Source of the DNA: JANXVV01 sp038230975
Lineage (GTDB): Bacteria; Planctomycetota; Phycisphaerae; Tepidisphaerales; Tepidisphaeraceae
Direction of reading: 5' to 3'
NCBI GenBank assembly: GCA_038230975.1
Contig: JBBRMF010000011.1
Coordinates: 1 to 42,238, forward strand
Length of the DNA stretch: 42,238 nt
In this document: positions 17,901 to 26,052 of the stretch, piece after piece
Position numbering within the stretch: the stretch's first letter is position 1
How the letters are laid out: the number at the start of each line of letters is the position of its first letter
Notes under the pieces: model-generated
Databases searched by the model: none
What the model was told of the DNA's origin: nothing
The model's input: the letters and a program-made list of their open reading frames with translations, nothing else
Made by a program: the position numbers and the translations under genes

Positions 17901-17974
17901 AGCCTGCCGTCTTCGACGAGAGCGATTCGGCATTCTTCGCCTTCGGAGACGTTAATCAGCATTTCTTTTGGCAT
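14921..17974 (-). CDS. rng: Ribonuclease E/G with very long disordered C-terminal tail
   Basis: A 1017-residue endoribonuclease for rRNA processing and mRNA decay. The catalytic part (about residues 1-520) begins MPKEMLINVS and has an S1 domain (GNIYKGRITNVEASIQAAFVDFG). Catalytic Asp314 lies in AVVAIDINSGK and Asp357 in GVIICDFIDL. The Zn-link Cys415 and Cys418 in CPHCKG permit a tetramer. The last roughly 490 residues are low complexity: long runs of R, N, Q, D and P, an RRRRRRGGRGRGR patch, an acidic stretch and a Lys/Ala-rich segment. Such a tail resembles the scaffold of RNase E and could recruit RNA or degradosome partners; this is inference. The start codon abuts a heptamer repeat (17976-18088), and no Shine-Dalgarno sequence is visible. 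It follows ptsI by 126 bases on the same strand and may be co-transcribed. Confidence 0.94.
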   Translation of the reverse strand: MPKEMLINVSEGEECRIALVEDGRLEELYMERSSTTSHVGNIYKGRITNVEASIQAAFVDFGLGRNGFLHISDLMPTYFGRKGEDIQESVGRKMARRDRPPIQRCLRRGDEIIVQIIKEGIGTKGPTLSSYLSIPGRILVMMPGMANKGVSKKIEDDEERRRLRQILDGLQPPKDVGFIIRTAGIGKTKAEIQRDFVYLTRLWQMIEDKLESGPGPMELYTEGDLVSRTVRDVYSPDIETIVVDNEDVAKRVRDVIKLANPRAKNKVELYQDPIPLFHKYDIEKDIEMMHIRHVPLPSGGSLVIDSTEAVVAIDINSGKFRDHSDAETTAFKTDMEAAEEIPRQLRLRDLGGVIICDFIDLRYERHRRELEEKLHEKFKNDRAKTKVLRMSDFGIIEMTRQRMRPSLKRSIYSDCPHCKGAGLVKTPESMSLDVMRRLTIAAHDERVVRVELSVNPEAGFYLQNRKRAALANLEYDTNKPVVVRTDQALALDEAKLELFDSRDGKVYLPELGMIPEQGQAPKERPEHQGKPAGGRAGRNDNRGGDRRPNANQGRRREAEPLEEKFNLDRGEEAVDEREETREEESTHTTLAAKPLPAPNPRVNERPESYSNFTDNDVDLGDEEDDKSDEESSPPTQNLERQGGNQNEPRRNQRNEQRPDHRRDQRSDHRNPPRNDQRNEQRPDQRPDSRRDQSGPQRSDVRRDSRPDLRPNPLPDQRQNLPVDPRNESQQEQPRRPIQGQTPRPAQGQPPRQNQGQPQRPSQLQPQGGPQREGDVVNPQGGTEEDGEGHRRRRRRRGGRGRGRNRNRDEMNQNGMSDQPNAQQAMFPADGSQDTSESMQEGSEASFEQGSEAFNDESRTESRDESHQESFAETREPRRNEILTPEVRVTPEPEIIVQTPAVTEEATKPAKGGRRRKVAAAPSPVPAKAKGKGKKAAVSAASESDEAAAPAPKAARRSTRKTKVETVETPVPEVIVKTGSTDRHQLILEESDDEPLIPSPGRRPRTYRDLDEIPDDLD

Positions 17975-17975
17975 C

Positions 17976-18088
17976 GGTCAGTTGTCCGTGGTCAGTTGTC
18001 CGTGGTCGGTTGTAGTGTCATTGAACCCGGTGACGCGCACGCGCGGCCAACAACGGATCACTGACAACTGACAACTGGCAACTGACAA
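17976..18088. repeat. Inverted arrays of TGACAAC-type heptamers before rng
   Basis: One arm (17976-18013) holds GTCAGTTGTCCGTG-type units. The other (about 18057-18088) holds CTGACAACTGACAACTGG units in the opposite sense, with about 43 bases of unique GC-rich sequence between them. The arms can form a large hairpin. The array occupies nearly all of the rng 5' leader and touches its start codon. The same design appears at 26053-26159 before aspS. Confidence 0.8.
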
Positions 18089-18100
18089 ATTGGTTGTTCG

Positions 18101-19840
18101 TTAAAAAGCCTCTGGAATAATCTTACGCGTTTCCTCGCGGAGGAAGTGCATAACCTGTCGCTCACTATCAAAGCTCATTACCTTTCGCGCGACCTGCTTC
18201 GCATGCTCATAGGTGGTCGAACGAATGATCTTTTTCACCTCTGGAATATCCGGGCCATTCATCGAGAACGTTGTAAGCCCGAGTCCCAGCAGCAAGAGAG
18301 TGTACAATGGTTCGCCCGCCATTTCACCACAGACGCTGACGGAGATGTTATTGCGCTGCCCGGTACGAATCACATCACGCACCAATTTGAGCACCGCCGG
18401 GTGTGCTGGGCAGAAGAGCCCGGCAACTTTTTCATTGGTGCGATCCACGGCCAGGGTGTATTGCACCAGGTCATTGGTCCCAATCGAGAAGAAATTCACT
18501 TCCTTGGCGAATTGGTCAGCCATGATCGCGGCGGAAGGCACCTCGATCATCATCCCCACGGGAATTTCCCGACGAAATGGATGTCCCTCGTCTTCCAGAT
18601 CTTCCATGACGTCGTTCAGCACCATTCGGGCCTGTCTAAGTTCCATCAGCGTGCTGATCATCGGGAACATGATGCGAACGTCGCCGTGTACGCTGGCCCG
18701 CATGATGGCCCGCAATTGGCGTTTGAACATCGGGATATCGTGCAGGCACATGCGAATCGAGCGGTCGCCCAGAAAGGGGTTGCGCTCCGGGTTTTGCAAC
18801 TGCTGCTGTGTGTATTTATCCGCCCCGAGATCTAGAGTTCGGATGACCATCGGGCGACCACCATTGCGTTGAAGCACGTCGACGTAGGCTTCGTAATGGT
18901 CCTCTTCGGTCGGTTCGGTTTCGCGGGTGAGATAAAGAAACTCCGTGCGATACAGGCCGATCCCCTCAGCCCCTTTGGTAAGGGCATCGGTGACATCTTC
19001 CGGCGATTCGATGTTCGCCTGCATGCAGATGACATGACCGTCGAGGGTTTTTCCCGGAAGATTGGCCAGTTCTTGAAGTTGGCGATCGAGGATGATCAGC
19101 TTTTTCTGGTACTCGACATGCTCGGCAAGTTGATCGGCGTCGGGATTGACGATGACCACGCCACGGTTCCCGTCGATGATGACGGTGTCACCACCGCTTA
19201 CCTCCGAGGTGATATTGCCCAATCCAACCACCGCCGGAATCCCCATCGCGCGGGCGACAATTGCCGTATGACTTGTGCGCCCCCCCGCATCCGTGGCAAA
19301 ACCGCGCACATGCCGCCGGTCGAGTGATGCGGTTTGGCTCGGCAGCATGTCGTGGGCAATGACTACCACGTCCTGGGTAAGGTGATTCAAGCCCTCGTGC
19401 TTCTGACCGATCAGGTTGTGAAGTACCCGGCGTTCGATGTCATAAATATCCTTCACGCGATCGGACATGTATTTGTCTGCCATCGCCAGAAAGGCGTTGG
19501 CGTATTTGCGCATGACGGTGGAAACGGCGTACTCAGCAGTGGCGTGACGCTCGCGAATCTCCAGGAGAACCTGGTTGACGATGGTTTTGTCCCCGAGCAA
19601 ACCCAGATGCACACCGAAAATGCCCCCGATTTCCTTGCCGTATTTGGCCGAAACTTCTTCGCGCTGGTCGGTTAGCTGAGAAATGCTCTTGGCAATTGCC
19701 TGGTGGAACCGATCGATTTCGAAGGGCACTTGAGTTGCATCGACTTGGCGCTTGGGGATAACCAGATCTTCGGCGTCCAGCACGATTGCCGTGCAGACCA
19801 CCACTCCTGGCGAAACACCTATACCTTTCTTGATCTCCAT
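18101..19840 (-). CDS. ptsI: PTS enzyme I (phosphoenolpyruvate-protein phosphotransferase)
   Basis: Takes phosphate from phosphoenolpyruvate onto a His and passes it to HPr; cytoplasmic. At 579 residues it has the full EI length. The N-terminal domain starts IKKGIGVSPGVV. The phospho-His lies in GGRTSHTAIVARAMGIPAVVG. The PEP-binding barrel has GIGLYRTEFLYL, the metal-ligand region EVPSAAIMAD and FFSIGTNDLVQYTLAVDR, and the active-site Cys in VCGEMAGEP. It lies 5 bases after ptsH in a run raiA-ptsN-ptsH-ptsI. No sugar-specific EIIB or EIIC is in the window, which suggests a regulatory role rather than sugar import. Confidence 0.96.
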   Translation of the reverse strand: MEIKKGIGVSPGVVVCTAIVLDAEDLVIPKRQVDATQVPFEIDRFHQAIAKSISQLTDQREEVSAKYGKEIGGIFGVHLGLLGDKTIVNQVLLEIRERHATAEYAVSTVMRKYANAFLAMADKYMSDRVKDIYDIERRVLHNLIGQKHEGLNHLTQDVVVIAHDMLPSQTASLDRRHVRGFATDAGGRTSHTAIVARAMGIPAVVGLGNITSEVSGGDTVIIDGNRGVVIVNPDADQLAEHVEYQKKLIILDRQLQELANLPGKTLDGHVICMQANIESPEDVTDALTKGAEGIGLYRTEFLYLTRETEPTEEDHYEAYVDVLQRNGGRPMVIRTLDLGADKYTQQQLQNPERNPFLGDRSIRMCLHDIPMFKRQLRAIMRASVHGDVRIMFPMISTLMELRQARMVLNDVMEDLEDEGHPFRREIPVGMMIEVPSAAIMADQFAKEVNFFSIGTNDLVQYTLAVDRTNEKVAGLFCPAHPAVLKLVRDVIRTGQRNNISVSVCGEMAGEPLYTLLLLGLGLTTFSMNGPDIPEVKKIIRSTTYEHAKQVARKVMSFDSERQVMHFLREETRKIIPEAF

Positions 19841-19845
19841 AAGAT

Positions 19846-20130
19846 TCAGTCTTCCTCACCAAATTTGCCTTCAACCAGTTCGGCCAATTTTTGGACCGCA
19901 GCATCGGCATCTTCACCGTTTGCCTCGATCTGCAACGGTGTACCTTCCACGGCGGCCAGGATAATCATTTGCATGACGCTCTTCCCGTCTGCATCACCCG
20001 GCTCGTCACCGCCTTTGTGAACGGTTACTTCGCTCTGAAATTGATTGGCAATATCCACAAACTGCATAGCCGGTCGCGCGTGGAGGCCAAGTTTATTACA
20101 GATTATTACTTTTCGATGGACCATCGGCAT
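19846..20130 (-). CDS. ptsH: PTS phosphocarrier protein HPr
   Basis: A 94-residue phosphocarrier. His17 in NKLGLHARPAMQF receives phosphate from enzyme I. Ser51 in ADGKSVMQMI corresponds to the regulatory Ser46 site, so control by an HPr kinase is possible, though none is encoded here. KGGDEPGDADGKS makes the loop before the Ser site a little longer and more acidic than usual. A second Met two codons in (MVHRK) could be the true start; neither start has a clear ribosome-binding site. ptsI follows 5 bases downstream. Confidence 0.94.
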   Translation of the reverse strand: MPMVHRKVIICNKLGLHARPAMQFVDIANQFQSEVTVHKGGDEPGDADGKSVMQMIILAAVEGTPLQIEANGEDADAAVQKLAELVEGKFGEED

Positions 20131-20238
20131 TACTTATTGAGTTGACCGATTACAGGCCCTGCGGTCAGAAAAAGAAGTCAGTGCAATCGGTTGCAAAGAC
20201 CTGCTAACCACCGGAAACCTGCAACGAAGCAGCTTCCT

Positions 20239-20706
20239 TTACTTACCCTGATCGGCCTCGTCGAATAAATCCACAATGGCTTCGCGGGTGGTGCTTTGAC
20301 GGAGGAATTTGCGGAACATGTCTTTTTGCAGATTACTAAAGACGATGTTCATCGCCTGCAAGTGCTGCTGAGGTTGGTTCTCCGGACTCAGGAGCAGCAC
20401 GATGCTGTAGACGGGTTGGTGGTCCAGCGCTGCGAAATCAATGCCGGCTTCACTTCGACCGACTGTCCCAGCCATCTGCTTGACTTTGGGATGCTTGGCA
20501 TGAGGGACTGCAACCCCTTTACCAAAGCCGGTCGAACCATTTTGTTCACGCTTGATCAACGCGGCGACAACTTCATCCACCGCATCGGCCGGCAAAGCGC
20601 CGGCGTTCGATAGCGAGGTCACTAACTCGCGGATCGCTCCATCGCGGTCGCTTGCCTGAACATTGGCGACAATCGCATCGGAGACAATAAACTCACGCAA
20701 CTTCAT
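20239..20706 (-). CDS. ptsN: PTS EIIA domain protein, PtsN/fructose type
   Basis: A 155-residue stand-alone EIIA domain. The phosphorylated His69 lies in GFGKGVAVPHAKHP, preceded by KREQNGSTG, as in EIIA of the nitrogen (PtsN) and fructose families. The C-terminal helix ends in STTREAIVDLFDEAD. There is no fused EIIB, EIIC or HPr. Its place between the hibernation factor and HPr/EI resembles the order hpf-ptsN beside rpoN in Proteobacteria, and it argues for a regulatory EIIA phosphorylated by the HPr encoded next to it. The target is unknown. A 108-base gap without visible features separates it from ptsH. Confidence 0.9.
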   Translation of the reverse strand: MKLREFIVSDAIVANVQASDRDGAIRELVTSLSNAGALPADAVDEVVAALIKREQNGSTGFGKGVAVPHAKHPKVKQMAGTVGRSEAGIDFAALDHQPVYSIVLLLSPENQPQQHLQAMNIVFSNLQKDMFRKFLRQSTTREAIVDLFDEADQGK

Positions 20707-20823
20707 CCTGGAACCCTTTCACAGAAGATCGGCCTGCCTGTGGCAATCGGCGATCAGATCGGACAGATTCTCACGTTTCAACCGCAAATTGCAAATCGTG
20801 TCAGTCAATTCAGTTTTAAAAAC

Positions 20824-21183
20824 TCAATCGCGCGCGGGCTCCGTGTGCATATCCCGCTTGTCTTCTCCTATGTCGTGCTTGCGATTTTTTACCTTCTTCT
20901 TGTGGTCGCTCAACTGTCTTTCAAGCTTATCGACACAGGCATCCATACACGCATACGCATCCCCTTCATCGTGGTGGGCGATAAACATGTTCTTGTGTTC
21001 AGCGTGTACGATCACCTCGACCCGCACTTTGTCTTTCGTTGCCTTCTCATGGCCAGCATCGAAGATGACCTCAATCTCCTGAATTCGATCATAATACTTC
21101 GTGAGTTTGCCGACCTTCTGTTCCGCGTGGGTTTTCATCGCAGGCGAAATTTCCATATGACGAGAGGCTACAGTCACGATCAC
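20824..21183 (-). CDS. raiA: Ribosome hibernation promoting factor (HPF/RaiA family)
   Basis: A 119-residue protein of the short HPF/RaiA class that binds the 30S decoding region of idle ribosomes. The fold is recognisable from SRHMEISPAMKTHAEQKVGKLTKYYDRI, followed by VRVEVIVHAEHKNMFIAHHDEGDAYACMDACVDKLERQLSDHKKK; the basic helix fits rRNA binding. The long-HPF C-terminal dimerisation domain is absent. The start is a GTG (21181-21183) supported by TAAGGAG seven to eight bases upstream. It heads the raiA-ptsN-ptsH-ptsI run, linking ribosome hibernation to PTS signalling. The tail DIGEDKRDMHTEPARD is probably disordered. Confidence 0.93.
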   Translation of the reverse strand: MIVTVASRHMEISPAMKTHAEQKVGKLTKYYDRIQEIEVIFDAGHEKATKDKVRVEVIVHAEHKNMFIAHHDEGDAYACMDACVDKLERQLSDHKKKVKNRKHDIGEDKRDMHTEPARD

Positions 21184-21232
21184 GTTCCATCTCCTTACGT
21201 CCGGGCGACCGAATCAAAGATCGCATCGAACC

Positions 21233-21421
21233 TCATTTAATCCCCTGAGAACATCTATTTTGTTCAACCAGCTGGTGCTTGAACTGCTTTGGATTATATC
21301 GGAAGACACGATTCATTGCCCGCTGCAAAATGGACAGTTTGGCATCAATATTTCGAATTGGTAAATTTCGCGTAGACCACTCCTTAGCGGCTTTGATGGC
21401 TTCCGGTCCACACAAATACAT
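21233..21421 (-). CDS. Possible 62-aa hypothetical protein
   Basis: Not recognised. The product begins MYLCGPEAIKAAKEWSTRNL and is basic and probably helical, with a RVFRYNPKQFKHQLVEQN segment and two Cys. GGAG lies only three bases before the ATG, closer than ideal. It sits between the DUF502 gene and raiA on the same strand, about 50 bases from raiA. Codon choice does not look random, but nothing else supports it. Confidence 0.4.
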   Translation of the reverse strand: MYLCGPEAIKAAKEWSTRNLPIRNIDAKLSILQRAMNRVFRYNPKQFKHQLVEQNRCSQGIK

Positions 21422-21463
21422 CGTCTCCAGCTTATTTCACCCTCTACGAAGATGACGCGCGTA

Positions 21464-22342
21464 TCAAATCACGGCGTGCTTCTCCGGCGCAGTGATAGGA
21501 TGGTGTGCTAACCCATCCTCCGGCAAACGTTCCTTCACTGCCTCCGGATCGATCACGCCACCACTGACCAAAACTCGCATCGCCTGTTCTACTGTAAGAG
21601 GCAGTTCAATGACCGAATCCCTTGGCACAACCAGCACATACCCGCTAAACGCGGTCGGGCTGGAAGGTACAAACACGGTGATCATCTCAGCACCAAGCGA
21701 TTCGTTCAGTGGACGCAATCCCGAACCCGTTACCAGCCCGATGGACCAGATTCCCTTGGAATGAGGTTCGACCGCAACGACCCTTGCACTGGCAAACTTA
21801 CTGCCCTTTTCCGCAAGAACAAAATCCGTGACTTGCTTCACCGCAGGGTAAATCGCCCGAATTAACGGGATGCGCATCACCGCTCTTTCAGCCAGTCGCC
21901 ATGCAGTTCGACCAAGGAAATTACCTGCCAAAAGCCCCACCAGATAAACGACCACTACGGCAAGTGCCACTCCAGTCACCTGCACATGCCAGGGGACTTC
22001 GCCGGAAGCAGATCCGGCTTCCGGGCCGAGGGTCACCCAAGTCGGAGCATGACTCAGACCGCCGGTCGTCGCTGCCAAACGTCGCAGTCCAAGCATGATG
22101 TAGAAACCGAGCGAACCCCAGAGAAACTCCCAAACCTTCAGGAGTAACCAGAGCGTCACCAGCGTCGGCATCAGGGCAGCCAACCCCCGCAAAAAAAAAC
22201 GGCGAAAATCCTGCGAGAAATTGTCGCTGCGATAGTCACGATGAGGCGGACTAGATTTCAATCCGGCAGTTGCCTGAAGTCCCTCGGATCGGTTTGATGC
22301 CTTGCCTTCTTGAAGCGGAGAATTGGGATCACTCGCATTCAC
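21464..22342 (-). CDS. DUF502 family inner-membrane protein
   Basis: A 292-residue membrane protein of unknown function. After a polar N-terminus of about 50 residues come FRRFFLRGLAALMPTLVTLW (transmembrane 1) and VTGVALAVVVVYLVGLLAGN (transmembrane 2). The DUF502 core follows: RIPLIRAIYPAVKQVTDF and SARVVAVEPHSKGIWSIGLVTG, then ITVFVPSSPTAFSGYVLVVP. The GTG start (22340-22342) has GGAGG five bases upstream. A Gly/Pro-bearing insert between the two membrane helices is longer than I expect. No clear functional link to its neighbours; about 220 bases without a called feature lie between it and the desulfurase. Confidence 0.88.
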   Translation of the reverse strand: MNASDPNSPLQEGKASNRSEGLQATAGLKSSPPHRDYRSDNFSQDFRRFFLRGLAALMPTLVTLWLLLKVWEFLWGSLGFYIMLGLRRLAATTGGLSHAPTWVTLGPEAGSASGEVPWHVQVTGVALAVVVVYLVGLLAGNFLGRTAWRLAERAVMRIPLIRAIYPAVKQVTDFVLAEKGSKFASARVVAVEPHSKGIWSIGLVTGSGLRPLNESLGAEMITVFVPSSPTAFSGYVLVVPRDSVIELPLTVEQAMRVLVSGGVIDPEAVKERLPEDGLAHHPITAPEKHAVI

Positions 22343-22565
22343 TGGAACCTCCGTAGCTTCCGGATCGTCATCTGGACCCTTTGTCGATCCCGATGAAATC
22401 GATCCATATCGCGCGGACTGTGGGGCATCGGTTGGTTCACAGATGCGCGCTCTCTTCAGTCATGGAAACTACACGCCTCGGAGGTAAAGAGCAACGGCAG
22501 AAGGGTGCTGAATCGCAACAGAATAAATATTCAACATCCTGAAACCATGCATTCGCCTTTGCAGT

Positions 22566-23717
22566 TCAGACACTCACCGGCAATACAACGCGCAGCCGAT
22601 CAATCACACCGGGCAGCACTGCAAGGGCCCTGTCGATTTCCGCCTCTGTCGTGAAGCGAGAAAGGCTGAAACGGATTGCACCATGGGCAATCTTTGAATC
22701 GATTTTCATCGCCTTTAAAACGTGCGACGGTTCAAGGCTTCCGCTGCTGCATGCCGCGCCGGCGGAGGCGCAAATTCCTTGCTCACTCAGCAACAGCAAG
22801 ATCGCCTCGGCTTCCAAGCGAGGAAAACTGAGACTGGTCGTGTTCGGCAATCGGTTTTTGACGGAGCCATTGACCACTGCGTCTGGGATGGCCTTAAGAA
22901 CAGACTGCTCAAGTCGATCGCGCATGGCACGGACTCGTTCCATTTCCGGCAATGCTTTTTTCGCCAGTTCCGCTGCCTTTCCCAAGCCGACGATCCCGGG
23001 GACATTTTCCGTTCCGCCCCGCCGTCCGTGTTCCTGCGGCCCTCCGATAATGAGTGGCCGCACCCGCAGACCGCGCCTTATATAAAGACTTCCCACACCC
23101 TTGGGGCCATGAAATTTGTGGGCCGCAAAGCTCATCGCGTCCACCCCAAGCTCATGAACATTCACCGGGATCTTGCCGACTGCCTGTGTGCCATCGCAGT
23201 GAAAAGGCACCTTTTTTTCCCGGCAAATCGCGGCGATCTCGCGTACGGGAAACAAAACACCGGTTTCGTTGTTCGCCCACATCAGCGAGACCAGCGCCGT
23301 GTCATCGGTAATGCGTGCCGCCAGTTCTTCGAAATTGAGTTGACCTTCAAGATCGACCTCCAGCGTTATGATTTCGGCTCCTTCGCGGGCCAATTGCTGG
23401 CATAACTCTCTGGTGGCAGAATGCTCGACGGCACTGACGATAATCTGTTTCCGAGGCGCACGCGTAGCGAGTATGCCGCGAATCGCCGTGTTGACCGCCT
23501 CTGTCCCACCGCCCGTAAACGAAAGTTCCGTCGGGGAACAACCGACCAAATCCGCCAAGGCCGCGCGTGCCTCGTCAATGGCCTGCCGCGCGCGCTGCCC
23601 AAAACGATGAACACTCGAAGGATTTCCGTAGAATTCTTCGTACATCGGCATCATCGCCGCCACCACTTCCGCCGCCGGTTTCGTCGTCGCATTGCTATCA
23701 AGGTAAACCACATTCAT
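22566..23717 (-). CDS. nifS: Cysteine desulfurase, NifS/IscS family
   Basis: A PLP enzyme that takes sulfur from cysteine for Fe-S cluster or thiolation pathways. At 383 residues it has the normal length. The N-terminus VYLDSNATTKPAAEVVAAM is the family signature. The PLP Lys lies in FAAHKFHGPKGVGSLYIRRG. SAVEHSATRELC contributes a PLP-contacting His. The persulfide Cys lies in GAACSSGSLEPSHVL. The loop around this Cys is short, as in the NifS-like rather than the SufS-like group. No iscU, nifU or thiI is adjacent, so the pathway is open. AAAGGA lies almost against the ATG. It is divergent from the prenyl synthase gene. Confidence 0.94.
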   Translation of the reverse strand: MNVVYLDSNATTKPAAEVVAAMMPMYEEFYGNPSSVHRFGQRARQAIDEARAALADLVGCSPTELSFTGGGTEAVNTAIRGILATRAPRKQIIVSAVEHSATRELCQQLAREGAEIITLEVDLEGQLNFEELAARITDDTALVSLMWANNETGVLFPVREIAAICREKKVPFHCDGTQAVGKIPVNVHELGVDAMSFAAHKFHGPKGVGSLYIRRGLRVRPLIIGGPQEHGRRGGTENVPGIVGLGKAAELAKKALPEMERVRAMRDRLEQSVLKAIPDAVVNGSVKNRLPNTTSLSFPRLEAEAILLLLSEQGICASAGAACSSGSLEPSHVLKAMKIDSKIAHGAIRFSLSRFTTEAEIDRALAVLPGVIDRLRVVLPVSV

Positions 23718-23823
23718 TCCTTTATTCTAAGGACTTTTCGAGAAGAAAACGACCTGTCTTGAAGATATCAGCCACGACGACCTGTGCGCCGGTTTTCAAT
23801 CTTTTCGAAACTTATGGTAAGGA

Positions 23824-23853
23824 TTCGCACGTCCCCCGCACTGTTTCTATAAT
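23824..23853 (+). promoter_or_regulatory. Likely sigma70-type promoter of prenyl synthase gene
   Basis: A perfect -10 TATAAT at 23848-23853 lies 18 bases downstream of TTCGCA (23824-23829), a 4-of-6 match to the -35 consensus. The start codon is 51 bases further on. Confidence 0.5.
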
Positions 23854-23904
23854 CCGCCGTCCCCGAGCCATGATCCATCAAGCCGGCTCGGGTATGGAGT
23901 AAAT

Positions 23905-24879
23905 ATGTCCATCGGGTTATCTGCATTAACGGATTGTATCGGCTCTGAAATGACCGCCGTCGATCAAATGTTTTCGCAGGAATTGCGATCCGATCTGGCG
24001 TGCGTGAATGTGCTCGTAAAGCACGTCAGCCGATTTCGGGGGAAGATGCTCCGCCCGTCGCTCGTGCTTCTGTGGGGAAAAGCGTGCGGCGAACTAACGG
24101 AGGCACACACGGCTATTGCCACCGTCGTCGAGATGATCCACATGTCAACGCTCGTGCATGATGATGTGCTGGATGAAGCCGAACTTCGTCGCAAGGGTGC
24201 CACGCTCAATCATTTGCGTGGCAACGAATCGGCTGTTCTGCTCGGTGATTATCTCATCAGCCACAGCTTTCACCTCTGCTCCAGTCTCGACTCGCAGTAC
24301 GCCTCTCGTGTCATCGGCCGAACGACAAATGAACTCTGCGAAGGAGAACTACTCCAACTGGAAAATCGAAATAACCTGGAGCTTGATGAGGATACGTACC
24401 TCACCATCATCAGTCGGAAGACTGCCAGCCTGACATCCGCCTGCTGCACACTCGGTGCAAAGATGTCCAACGCCAGCCCTGAGTTGGTTCAACAGGCCAA
24501 TGTCTATGGCCGCTCGCTAGGGATTGCCTTCCAGATTCAAGATGACATTCTCGACATCGTCGGCGACGCGCGCGCGGTAGGCAAAACCCTCGGCATCGAC
24601 ATCGAAAAAGTGAAGCTCACCTTACCCATGATCCACTTTCTCCGTACCGCCCCGAAGGAGCACCGACTGCTGCTGCGAAGCCTGCTTGAAACTCGAGAAC
24701 CTGACAAGGTGGAAAAAATCCGGAATCTGATAACTCCCTCCAAATCACTCCCTTACGCAAGGGAGCGCGCGCAGCATTATGTGGATCAGGCCCGGGCATC
24801 GCTCAATGGATTGCCCGAAGGTGAACCGCGGCAGGTTTTGGACATGATCGCGAAATTCGTAATTTCACGGCCGATGTAG
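23905..24879 (+). CDS. Long-chain trans-polyprenyl diphosphate synthase
   Basis: Makes all-trans polyprenyl diphosphate for quinone side chains by adding isopentenyl diphosphate units. 324 residues, all helical. The first Asp-rich motif is DDVLD (86-90) and the second DDILD (213-217) in FQIQDDILDIVGD. GGKxLRP is represented by FRGKMLRPSLVL. The residues before the first motif (STLVH) are small, which in this family allows a long product, so octaprenyl or heptaprenyl diphosphate is likelier than geranyl or farnesyl diphosphate. The ATG follows GGAG by five bases. The GH113-like gene starts 71 bases downstream on the same strand. Confidence 0.92.
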   Translation: MSIGLSALTDCIGSEMTAVDQMFSQELRSDLACVNVLVKHVSRFRGKMLRPSLVLLWGKACGELTEAHTAIATVVEMIHMSTLVHDDVLDEAELRRKGATLNHLRGNESAVLLGDYLISHSFHLCSSLDSQYASRVIGRTTNELCEGELLQLENRNNLELDEDTYLTIISRKTASLTSACCTLGAKMSNASPELVQQANVYGRSLGIAFQIQDDILDIVGDARAVGKTLGIDIEKVKLTLPMIHFLRTAPKEHRLLLRSLLETREPDKVEKIRNLITPSKSLPYARERAQHYVDQARASLNGLPEGEPRQVLDMIAKFVISRPM

Positions 24880-24950
24880 GCGACAGGCGTAGGCAACCTT
24901 TGCCAACCCCCGCGCCATCCGTATGATGGCCCGCGTCAAGGAATTGAGCC

Positions 24951-26048
24951 ATGTTCCAACGCGGAATCATCATCGCCGGCGCTATTGTTTATCTGCTCGT
25001 CACGGGAATTGTCCTGACGTCCGGCGGTGGGACGATACGCCCAAGACTCACCACTACAAATGGACCGGGTGGATTCGAAGGTGCGTCGCTTGACGGACTT
25101 CCCTTTCGCAGCATCGGGATTCAGATTCAAAGGGTGGATTGGATTCCGGAATACAAAAAGGTCATGGATAAAGTCGCCGCCACCGGTGCGGATACCGTTC
25201 TGCTGGTCATCGACACCCGTCAGGAAAACGGCAAGAGCTCACGCATTTATCTCGATTTCCGAATGACGCCGACGACGGAACAGATCGGCGATCTGATTGA
25301 CTATGCCAAGAAAAATAAACTTCGCGTGATCCTCATGCCGATCGTGCTGCTCGACAACCCGATCGGTGGTGAATGGCGCGGCACGATCCACCCGGAAAGC
25401 TGGGACGAATGGTGGGACAGTTATCGCGATGTCATGCAGGTCTTTTCAAGCGTCGCCGAGGTTCATCATGCGGATATGCTGGTCGTCGGGTCGGAGCTGG
25501 TCAGCACGGAGCACATGATCGACCAGTGGACGAAGACCATCCAACTCGTCCGATCTAATTTCAAAGGCAAGCTAACCTATTCATCCAATTGGGATCACTA
25601 CGAGGCCGTCTCGTTCTGGAGCCAATTGGATATGGTCGGCATGAACAGCTACTGGGCCATGAGCAAAAAGGATGGTTCAGGTAACATCACCGTTCCGGAA
25701 ATTGTCGAGCGGTGGAAAGAGATTCAGAGCGATCTGTTGCCGTTCCTCAAAAAGGTGCATAAGCCACTGATGTTCCTGGAGATCGGCTGGTTCAGCCAGG
25801 CCAACACCGCCCGCGAGCCCTGGGATTACACCAAAGCCAGCGAACCACTCGATCTGGAGCTGCAAAAACAACTGTACGAAGCCTTTTTCCAAAGCTGGTA
25901 CGGCCACCCAATGCTCGGCGGTTTCTCCATCTGGGAATGGCCCCCCAATTCCGGCGGACCGGAAGACAAAGGCTACTCGCCCGAAGGCAAACCCGCCCTT
26001 GATGTATTGAAAGAATGGCTCAAGAAAGGGCGATGGGAAGTGAAGTGA
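24951..26048 (+). CDS. GH113-like TIM-barrel glycoside hydrolase, membrane-anchored or exported
   Basis: A 365-residue protein. The N-terminal hydrophobic segment GIIIAGAIVYLLVTGIVL has no clear cleavage site, so it may be a membrane anchor. The rest is a single (beta/alpha)8 barrel resembling family GH113 and related glycosidase-like proteins. Alternating strands are visible at DTVLLVID, LRVILMPIVLL, ADMLVVGSEL, LTYSSNW, DMVGMNSYW, KPLMFLEIGW and LGGFSIWEW. By position, Glu182 (VVGSEL) would be the acid/base and Glu277 (FLEIGW) the nucleophile of a retaining clan-A enzyme. Beta-mannanase activity is known for some members, but the substrate here is not predictable. The ATG follows AAGGA by eight bases. 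Confidence 0.8.
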   Translation: MFQRGIIIAGAIVYLLVTGIVLTSGGGTIRPRLTTTNGPGGFEGASLDGLPFRSIGIQIQRVDWIPEYKKVMDKVAATGADTVLLVIDTRQENGKSSRIYLDFRMTPTTEQIGDLIDYAKKNKLRVILMPIVLLDNPIGGEWRGTIHPESWDEWWDSYRDVMQVFSSVAEVHHADMLVVGSELVSTEHMIDQWTKTIQLVRSNFKGKLTYSSNWDHYEAVSFWSQLDMVGMNSYWAMSKKDGSGNITVPEIVERWKEIQSDLLPFLKKVHKPLMFLEIGWFSQANTAREPWDYTKASEPLDLELQKQLYEAFFQSWYGHPMLGGFSIWEWPPNSGGPEDKGYSPEGKPALDVLKEWLKKGRWEVK

Positions 26049-26052
26049 AGAT

